A DNA stretch of 64,000 bases from Larix kaempferi (Eukaryota; Streptophyta; Pinopsida; Pinales; Pinaceae), in NCBI GenBank assembly GCA_027924585.1, contig BSBM01000299.1, forward strand, positions 27,938,501 to 28,002,500. Reading direction: 5' to 3'. The translations under genes and the position numbers were made by a program. The notes beneath the pieces were generated by a model. It saw only the letters and a program-made list of their open reading frames with translations. It searched no databases and was not told the DNA's origin. This document shows positions 55,537 to 64,000 of the stretch, in pieces; position 1 is the first letter of the stretch; the number at the start of each line of letters is the position of its first letter.

Positions 55537-57462
55537 TAACAAAAAAAGTTAATATTGGATTCATAAAAGAACACATACAACAAAATAGTGCAAATTGATC
55601 ATGTTAAAGTTACATTATATATATATATTCATCCGATAAATTTCATAAGGGTTCTCAGCCAAACCAAACAGCTAGATAAATAAGCTAAACTATCATTCAT
55701 CCCAATTATACAAAATGAATGGAAGACCCTTTGCGAAATAGGTCAGTCTGATATTATCCTTCCATTCTTCTATTGTCCCTCTAAAAGTACAACCCTTACA
55801 AAATACTTTCCTATACAAAATGAACAGAAGGGCATTTGCAAAATAAAACAAAATCCCTCCCCTAAACTAACAGAAAATGAAAATCTAAAAACAGACAAGT
55901 AGAACTAATATAGAATGAAAAAATAAAATTTATCTTGAAAATATCAAGAGAGAGTGGTGGGTGGGCCGCGTGGTTCCCTTAGTCAATCTCCATTGATTTT
56001 TCCCCTCAGGGAGGCCTGTCAACTGGAAGGGACTATTTAGAACCTACCAAAGTCATTGGGATCCTCTCGGCATCACATTGAGCTTGAGTGGTGTCACGTC
56101 CTCGATCCCCTCACTACCCTTTTGAGTGATGGGGGAACAAGCCTGATAATTTTTTTCTTGCAAAACTTATCTGCAACTCTGCACTTTTACACAGCCACAA
56201 TGATATTCAGTCTGCAATCCAAAATCTGCAATCCGAACACCAATTATTTGTTCCAAATAAATATCCTATCCGACTTCCGCAATCTACAATCCTCCTTGTG
56301 GGAGTCGGAAGTTGAAACCCCCAAATTCTCAACTTTGACAAATTACTCCTCTGACATCCGCAATCCACAATCCGCCTTGCGGAAGTCGGAAGTCATGACC
56401 ACCATTTAATAACTCTGTTAAATTTACTCTTTCAACATCCACAATCCACAGTCCCATTGGGGGAGTCAGAAGTAGGAACCACCATGCATAAATCCATAGA
56501 ATCACACTTATGACTTCCGCAATCCACAATACACATTGTGGGTTTAGAAATTTTGAATCCCAACTGCACAACTTCTTTGGCACATAACTTTCTCCTCCCA
56601 ATTCCATTTTGGGAAAATTCAGTACCGTTGTAAATATCTTAGCGAACCCTATGCAACTGCATGATCCTCTACCGCATCCGATCACTCTGATCTTATCCTT
56701 CATATCACCTAAAGTGTGACCCCAAGCTTCCTCCATTCCTCCTTACTACTCTGTAAGGGGTCACATGCAACTCAGTCATGGTCTTTTCCTTCATTTGATC
56801 CACGGGGGGAAGCATAAACACCACAGGGGGGTGTCTGTTTCCTCCCCAAAGCCCTAACTCAAGATTCTGCACATCCAGGGCCTCAATGTATTAATAAATC
56901 CGTCCTACAGGTAGTTAGATTTATCCAGATATTAAACTAAGATCAACTAGGTCTAATATAAGACAGTAAACAAACAAATGCAACCTTAAATTCCTAGATC
57001 TAGCTATGCATACAAATTCTTAATGTATTTGAAAAAGAGGAAGTAATATGACTTACTTCAGATATGATGTTTGTCTTAACTCCAGCTCTAGCCTTGAATC
57101 CTGCAAGTAGAACTTGTTCAAGTCAAAGCAAACAACCAAAAACACAATCTCCAAATACTATGCATAATATTTAGGATCTAAGTAAAACTAGAAACATATC
57201 ATGCAACTGATTGGAGAAAGAGGCACAAAATGGGAAAATAAGACAAGTTATATTGATGAAAGCTAGAAGAATCTTACAAAGTCACTCAATGATGTCCAAG
57301 CAACACCTTTAACTCCAAAGCCTTCCTCCTTGCTACCTTTGAAAAACTCTTAGTACCATAGGTTTGATATAGTTGGCAGGAGGTTTGGACAAGTCAGCAT
57401 TGCAGCATCGCGGATGCTGCACAGGGCGAAGATACCGTGAAAGGCAGAAAGCTGAGCACAAG
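55537..57462. other. Unassigned stretch right of the CACTA element
   Basis: Contains the third 41-bp unit (55549-55589) and the 80-bp dyad array (56208-56560). Otherwise no gene or element end recognised. Confidence 0.45.
56208..56560. repeat. 80-bp tandem repeats, each with a dyad
   Basis: Four main units start near 56271, 56353, 56434 and 56512 (spacing 82, 81, 78) with a partial one before. Each holds CTTCCGCAATCCACAATCC followed within 20 bases by GGAAGTCGGAAGT, so GACTTCCGC and GCGGAAGTC can pair as a small hairpin. The second unit has the best dyad. Confidence 0.75.
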
Positions 57463-57990
57463 TGATAATATTTTATGTAATTTTGGGTTAGTTGAACCAT
57501 AGTATGCGGGTTTTTGGGTCATTTGGACCATAATAGATAGATTTTGGGTCATTTGATTTGAAGTGTCGGTTAGGAAGAAGTTAGTAAGTGGAAAAGTAAT
57601 GTAAGGCGCAAGCCTATAAATAGATGTAGGTTTGTAAGGGTTAGATCATGTTTCAACATCTACCTTTTCATATCTTTTTGGAGAGCATGATTGTCATCTG
57701 AGAGATCTTGATCCAAAATTGAGACTGAGTATTTTACTGTAACTGGGTTTTTGCGGAGTTAATATGATGTGACAGAGCTTTTGAGCAAGATCCTTGTGTC
57801 TTTCTTATCTGTGGTAATACATTTTGCGATATGAATATATGAATGATAAGATGTTTTCTTGCTGCAATTAATGCATTACTGTTATATCTGTTGCAATTAT
57901 GATTTGTTCCTATTGAATGTTATGATTAAATGCTTCAGTTGAATGCTTAGATCTACTTTTGAAATGTTGCGATAAGTTAGTGATTGATCC
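57463..57990 (+). repeat. Probable LTR of a decayed gypsy element
   Basis: Starts perhaps at TGATAATATTTTATG (57463), with a TATAAATAG box at 57615-57623, AT-rich 3' part, and a decayed gag beginning shortly after. The right boundary and primer site cannot be fixed and no second LTR is in the window. LTR identity is inferred from position and TATA box. Confidence 0.5.
57615..57623 (+). promoter_or_regulatory. TATA box in the probable gypsy LTR
   Basis: TATAAATAG within GCGCAAGCC...ATGTAGG, a well-formed plant LTR promoter box. Confidence 0.5.
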
Positions 57991-58164
57991 ACAAACATCC
58001 TCCTTCATTCGGCGGAAACATGGTTCCATCAACTCTCTATTGAACATCTTGGGTGAGACCTCATCTACCAGTGCTCAGGGAGATCGCTGTGGTTTGGGAA
58101 TCGACAATGTTGGGAACCCCTGTCAGCTGGGTTTGTGTAGAACGAAGGGAAAGGAGGATATGTC

Positions 58165-60900
58165 ATGGCATCCGACAAAACTGGAATTCCAGAATCGGTT
58201 CGAGCAGAAGTTGCAAGAGTTCGCTGAAAAAGAAAACCAGAAGCCTTGACTGATGGTAGATCAGTGGGTGGAAAGGTACATTCATGACGGTCCACATGAA
58301 TATTTTTTCTGCGAATTCCCAGTCATCTTGTTCCAGTGGTTGGAAAAATCGACCTTTCAGAAGAGGAACTTTCAAAGTGGTGAGCTGACATCTTGGACCC
58401 CAGAACTAGTCCAGGAACTTCAACAAGTCGACCACAAAGCATCGCGGCTTTCGAAGTTTGGCTTGACAGTATACTAGAAGGCTATATCACTGAGTTCACA
58501 GTTGATACGACCAAGTCTTATAGTGAAGCTGAAAGATATTTCTTCTGTGAACCATGAGGAATATTTCCACTGTCGCTGCAGTTGTCAATCAAGATGCTCA
58601 TTTGCGAAAAATGCATACTGAAGATGCATCTTGATCAGTAGAAACCCTGGTGGGTGGAGGCCATGGGTATCATAGCTGAGGGGGCATGGTGAATGTCATC
58701 ATATGGGGTAGATGGGTGGAAGTTGTCATGAGACTGTGAAGGAAGCCAAGGAAGAGAGTGGTCTTACGAGGGGAGGAGCAAGGTTTCGACAGGAAAAGAG
58801 GTAGAGGATAGGAGAAGGTCATGTTGCGATCAAAATGCAAGAAAACAAAGGAAGACCATGCAGGACGAAACAACCTCACAGTGCCGAAAAGGAAAACTAG
58901 GCTACGCCCAGGATAGAGGCAAGACCAAACCCCAGTAGCAGCAGCATACCCACACCTCCGATCACTATCACACAACCAATAAGAAATACTGCTTTGACAC
59001 CACCGTGTTCATCGTGTCAACAAAATTTACTTACTAGCCGGTCAACAAAAGTAGGAAGCAAGCCCAAGATGGCAAGCGAGGATGCGAAGATGTCATTGTT
59101 CCAGGGAAGTGGAACAGACAACCCAAAGCGGTACTTATTTTTATGTGAAGCAGTATGGACCGTTAAGCATATTATTGATGATGATGCTAAGAAGGGACAA
59201 TTGGCGACAACTCTTCAAGGTCGCACATTGGACTGGTTTATGAAGTTTGTTCAAGTTCCCACTGGTGCTCCAGAAAAGACGTTGGATTAAAATTAGAAAA
59301 GGATTGATTGCAGAGTTCAGGAAGCCCAAGTCTAAAGCACAGTATATTATAGAACTAAAAGAAATTAAGCAGTATCTCAATGAAATTGTGTGGGATTTTG
59401 ACCAATGATTCAAAACACTGATGGCATGGGTTAGTTTTAACATGAGCGAGATCTAGCACAAAGAATGGTTCATTGCAGCATTGCTACCTCACATTCGGCT
59501 ACCACTGATGCAACAAAACATTACCACACCGAGTGAGGCTTTGTAAATTGCAATGTGACTAGAAGCTTCACCAATTGGCGAGAACGCGGCAGGTATGTCG
59601 CAGATTCAGACACAACGGGCCAACTTGAAAATATAGCTGCAAGATCTTAAGAAGGGCAAGGAACAACGAGAAGAGGTATGGTGTACGCGATGTCATGGAG
59701 AGGGGCATACTAAGGATAGTTGCCCAGATTTTCGTAATTATCTGGTATCTGGTGCACCGAACCCCTTAAGTGGCGCAAGCATGCCTTGGTGTCACGTCTG
59801 CCAGGTATAAGGGCACGCCATGAGGAGTGTACATACATGTAGAAGATGGTTACAAAGCCAATGAATTTATATTGCACGTTCTGCAAGTCTTTGGGACATG
59901 ACGATAAGGACTGTTGTGCATATGGATTACTTCATGAAAGAATGTATGATGCATATTATGTGAAGGATGATCAACGTGCAGTACCACAACCATAGCCACA
60001 GTTGGTCCATCTACCACCACAACCATAGATGCAGTTTGCACCACAGCCGCAGCAACCGTACGTTCAATAGCAGCAGTATGTTCAACAACCTCAGTATGTT
60101 CAACAGCCGCAGTATGCTCAGGCCGAACAGTTTCAACCAAATCCCATGCATCCGCAGTTTAACCAACCACAGTATCCCCAACAAGGGGGATTCCGTGGTG
60201 GATTTCAAGGAGGTTGCGGAGGAGTTTTTGGAGGTCACGGCCCAGTCCAATGCTATAACTGTGGGGTACTAGGACATTATTGAAGGGATTGTCCACAATT
60301 GTAGACGCAGTGTACATATTGCTTTGTTCATGATCACACTATTGAAAATTGTCTGCAGCTAATCACACGATGGCAGGCCAGATATGTACCACAAATACAG
60401 AATCAAAACCAGGCACCAAATCCGAATCAACCGCAGAATCAGAATCAGTAGCTTCTAGGTAATGTACCTCAGAATGTGAATCATCTTGTAAACCAGCAGC
60501 CGAATCAAAATCAAGGATCCACGGCTGTGGCAATTTCAGCATAGCCAAGGGAACAAGATGTGGCTCTGTCTGTTATTACTTGAGGAGGAGCGACGACAGG
60601 CACAGATGGGTCGCACCCTCCGATCTAACTAGCTAAGATGAAGAAAGCACAGTTTGATACTGGTGCCGAGCATGATGCATTTTTTGAAGCACGTAATGTG
60701 CTGGAAAAAGACTGCGGTAACGCTATTGTTTGTGACATGCCTCCTGTTTTTTATGCCACTTCAGAGGTGGGTCCATTGCGATAGTCTGGGACCTTGCAGA
60801 AATTTTTTGAGAGTTGTTTAGCGTTGGAAAAGGATCCTGAATCCCTTGCCGAAATTGAGGGACTATTACAGTGATCATCCAGGGGACGACAAGAGTCCTT
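58165..60900 (+). pseudogene. gag: Decayed Ty3/gypsy gag with five CCHC zinc knuckles
   Basis: The N-terminal part begins MASDKTGIPESVRAEVARV (58165) with stops and frameshifts. The gag core is near 59070-59290 (PKRYLFLCEAVWTVKHIIDD; GRTLDWFMKFVQVPTGAPE). Then five knuckles: CTRCHGEGHTKDSC (59682-59723), CHVCQ..GHAM (59790-59830, one stop and a one-base deletion), CTFCKSLGHDDKDC (59873-59914), CYNCGVLGHY.RDC (60251-60292), CTYCFVHDHTIENC (60311-60352). A Gln/Pro-rich region (about 60000-60180) lies between knuckles 3 and 4. The tail (KKAQFDTGAEHDAFFEARNV...) looks like a C-terminal gag region. No RT follows: the sequence breaks at about 60930 into the coiled-coil block. Five knuckles is more than the usual one or two. 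Confidence 0.8.
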
Positions 60901-60930
60901 CGTAGAGCCTAGGATTTGGATCTAGGTCGG

Positions 60931-61262
60931 TTATATGCTCATATCACCTCCTAACCAAAGATATCCAATTTGAATAGATAATTCTCTCTCAATAATCATA
61001 TAATACTCTCAAAGAGAAGATTGTGGAAGCACCAACATTGGTCTGGCAATGGTGGGATAAAATATTCTAGCTAGACACAAATGCTTTAGAGATGAAAATT
61101 GACTTGCAGTAGATCCCAATCCCAGATAAAAATCATTTACATAAGCAGATTAGAAAAGTGATTTATACTGACTTGTTAAAGACCACTAGAAAACCAATTG
61201 AAGCAAGAGAAAGCTGAAAATAAAGCTTACCAACAACAAATAATGAAGCTTCAAACTGATCT
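60931..61262 (+). pseudogene. Coiled-coil gene-like block, copy 3
   Basis: Nearly the same as 17968-18299 from GTTATATGCTCATATCACC up to the LTR junction, including the frame change before ENKAYQQQIMKLQTDLV. It abuts LARD A copy 2 at the identical base. Left of it is unrelated gypsy gag sequence. Confidence 0.7.
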
Positions 61263-61771
61263 TGTTGGAATATTTTATATTCCTTGGAAGGTAATAATGT
61301 CTTTGTATTATGTCAGAAGATGTCCACAATCTTATGTAAACGACTAATACATTATATCCCATATTCATTATGGTAAAATATACTCTTGATATTCATTATT
61401 ATATAAAGAGATGTTATTATGGAGAATTATATTATCCCCCATGTAATATGTGACAGTAATTTCTCCTCATCTCTTGATATATAATAGAGTCAAGGGAGGC
61501 TTTCACTTTTTTCCATTCATCCAGTGTGGATCATATATTGATGATCTTTCTATATTGTATCGAGGTTATTGGCATGGCTCTCTTGTAAGCTTGAGGGAGA
61601 TATTCTGGAGATAATAGAAGACTACCTTCCCATGGACGCAGCCCAATTGGGTGAACCACATATTATCTGGTGTACTCATTTCTATTGTTCTATTTTTGTT
61701 CTTATATACTGTGATATGTTATTGTATGCATAAATAGATAAGCTAGTTTAGTTACATCCATATCTTTGACA
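61263..61771 (+). repeat. 5' LTR of LARD A copy 2
   Basis: 509 bp, TGTTGGAATATT to ATCTTTGACA; a TATATAATAGAG box lies at 61478-61489. Confidence 0.9.
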
Positions 61772-61783
61772 TGGTATCAGAGC
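61772..61783 (+). other. Primer-binding site of LARD A copy 2
   Basis: TGGTATCAGAGC, intact, directly after the LTR. Confidence 0.92.
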
Positions 61784-64000
61784 TTGTTGCTATGATCTAG
61801 CACCTTCTATTGCTTTCAAAAAAATATTTTATCATTTGGGAATTGTTTATTTCTTCTATATTTGCTTTCTATCTGGTGGCCATTAGGCTTCTCTTCAGAT
61901 CTACGCATATTTCTGCAGTTTTTATTTCTAACCCTAACCTTGTTGTGTAGATTTTTGCAGAAATTTTTCAAGGATTTCTTGATTTTTTTTGTATATGATA
62001 TTTGGATTCTCCTCAAGGAGATCTATCTTCCAATTGTCAAAATGGAATTTTTTGTCCAAGTTTGGTAGATTTGTGCAGGTTTTCGTGTTCAGTAGATTCG
62101 GCACTATTTTTCGGCCTTAAACTGGACACTTGCAACTTTCCTTCGCATGAACCTACGGTTAACCGCAACTATTCATACCGCGAACCCACAAATACACTGC
62201 AAAATCAAGGCATCCCAGTACGCAAACCCATGTATCCTCCAACATACTCGCGACTGTTCCACTGCCGAACTTGCGTTTACAACAAATTATTCGCAACCCT
62301 TCATGTGTTGAGCTCGCGATTACTTTGGCAAAACTGCGAGCTTATAGTACAGAGACCTGCGAGTATCCATGACTCCTTTACACCGCAAACCGTTGGCCAT
62401 ACAGAACCCGTGAGTGACACTTTTTTCACAAGAAAATTTCAAATGACCATAACTTGGTCAATATTTCCCAGGATTTTTATTATAACCTAGTTTTGGAACT
62501 GGAGAAGTTGTTCTGCATCCACCTACACAAACATAACAGAAGTCTGGGCATTCAATCAAAAGGGTTGTAAGTAAAAGTTTCTCTTTCCTTTACTGTTTTT
62601 CTAACTGTGTGTTTTGCAGATTCAGATTAGTACGGTAAAGTATTTACATTTTCTATTATTCATCTTTTTCACTTAGGTTCTGCTTCTGTCATGTTTATTA
62701 ATAGATTATTTCTTGTTCTTGGTATATATTTGTCTCACATTTCTATATGGTAACATTGGCATCTTTAAAGGGCTTGGATCTCTAGTATTTTGTCATGATG
62801 ATAGCTATAAACCATGTAATGCTTAGTATTTTTTAACAAGATAACTAATAACTAATTTGTTCTTTTTTGTTTAATCATGTTGATTTCTAATCATGTCATG
62901 TTTATAAAATCAATTTTTATAAGAACAACCTCATATGTGTTATCTTTTTATCATTATTTGCTTTATTTATATGTTATTGCTGACCTTTGTGTAAAAGCAA
63001 TTTCATTGTTTTATAAGTAATATCTTTATGATCATGCTCTTGCTAATTAAATTCTTGAGCAAAGTCATTATCTTGAATCTATGTGATATCATATCTTTTG
63101 GATTGTCATAAGTTCTTTAATTGGGATATAGTTTCTTTCTCATGTATTGTAGATATTGTATCTAGTTCCTGTGTTATTTGTCTCTAACATTCCAATACGG
63201 AAGCATTGACATCTGTTGTTTGTATCTAATGTTCCTATATGGAAGCATTGACATTTCCAAGGCATTTTATCTTTTGCATATTTACATAGTGTTAACAAGA
63301 AATGAACCCATTATTAAGATCATTAGTGACTTGTCATTTCATAATTTTTTATATGTGATATCATGAGCTGATCATACTTTGTTATATGTTGATCATATTA
63401 AACATTTTGATTTATATTTATCATGTCATATTTATTTCGATCATCTTTTACTCAATATTTATATGGCTTTGAGCAATCTTATAACCTTGAACTATTTATC
63501 ACAAGCACCTTGTTCTTGTTGCAATGAGATTTCTATTCTTATGATTGCATAGGTTATCTTGTTCCTACTTGTCTCTAACGTTCATATATGGAAGCATTTA
63601 CATTTTAATAGCATTCATCTCTTGCAGGTTAACATCATACTAATAAGAAATGCACCTATGCTTCAAATTAGTTGCTCAATGACTAAATTTTCATATATTT
63701 AAGTGAAATCTTGGGCTCACTATTTATATGTTGTGACTGACACTTAATGTGTAAAAGTAACGTCATGAGAAAGTTAATCTTTTATTTGATCATATTATGT
63801 TTCCCTTTTTATATGATGTTTGCTGACCTTTGGTGTATAAGCATCTTCATTTATGTATGAGCACCTTTATTTTATGATCTTTATATGATTTAATCTTGAA
63901 AGTTCTTGTGTAGATAAGTTCTCTGTTTAGGCTTTCACCTTATTCCAGAAATAATGAAGCACCATCTTCTACTGTTGAAGTCATGATGTTCATCTATATG

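Larger units (their letters stand above)
61263..64000 (+). mobile_element. LARD A copy 2, truncated by window end
   Basis: LTR 61263-61771, Met-type primer site 61772-61783, and about 2.2 kb of interior colinear with 18820-21000, with scattered substitutions and small indels. The 3' LTR lies beyond the window. The four dispersed CTAACATTCC...GGAAGCATTGACAT motifs recur near 62731, 63182, 63226 and 63571. The open frame 62002-62490 (162 codons) corresponds to the 134-codon one of copy 1, extended by an insertion near 62361-62380 and a different end. Confidence 0.9.

Noticed and set aside
60666-60680. FDTGAE as an aspartic protease active site after the five-knuckle gag
   Set aside because: The surrounding residues lack the hydrophobic strands of a retropepsin, and the context looks like a gag C-terminal region.

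Overview
This window looks like intergenic DNA from a land plant with a large, repeat-rich nuclear genome. A gymnosperm/conifer is my best guess, inferred only from the density, age spread and nesting of the repeats. I found no convincing host protein-coding gene. Almost everything assignable is a transposable element, a remnant of one, or a tandem or inverted repeat.

Layout. Positions 1-5393 are AT-rich sequence with short tandem repeats and a striking 251-bp inverted repeat (1735-2300). At 5394-17938 sits a complete, very young Ty3/gypsy element of Tat/Ogre type on the minus strand: 721/724-bp LTRs that differ by one base and one 3-bp indel, a GTCAC target duplication, a tRNA-Arg-type primer site, and gag-protease and RT-RNase H-integrase frames separated by one in-frame TAG. 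Next come a decayed coiled-coil-coding block interrupted by a non-coding LTR element (LARD A, 18300-22053) and a second, longer copy of that block (22140-23100). The block and the start of LARD A recur together at 60931-64000.

From 23601 to 55533 the sequence is bracketed by CACTA-type terminal inverted repeats (28 bp, one mismatch) with an ATA target duplication. The insertion splits one unit of a 41-bp host minisatellite. Both ends carry subterminal repeats related to the TIR, including a strict 12-bp array at the right end. I therefore read these 31.9 kb as one giant CACTA transposon. Inside it are a 9.6-kb non-coding LTR element (LARD B, 28323-37880, TSD TGCTA) that itself holds a solo LTR (32809-33413, TSD CTATG); a dead Ty1/copia element (43788-48894); a LINE fragment (about 40770-41380); a bacterial-type tRNA-Val-like sequence (24457-24528); and several tandem arrays. 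No transposase gene is visible.

Right of the CACTA element are an 80-bp dyad-containing repeat array (56208-56560) and a decayed gypsy LTR plus gag with five zinc knuckles (57463-60900), then the second block/LARD A copy, cut by the window end.

How the parts relate: the history is one of nesting. The gypsy element at 5394 is youngest by LTR identity. LARD A, LARD B and the copia element have visibly diverged LTRs. The coding remnants are mostly broken by nonsense codons, many of the CAG-to-TAG or TGG-to-TGA/TAG kind, as expected from deamination of methylated cytosine in silenced plant repeats (inference).
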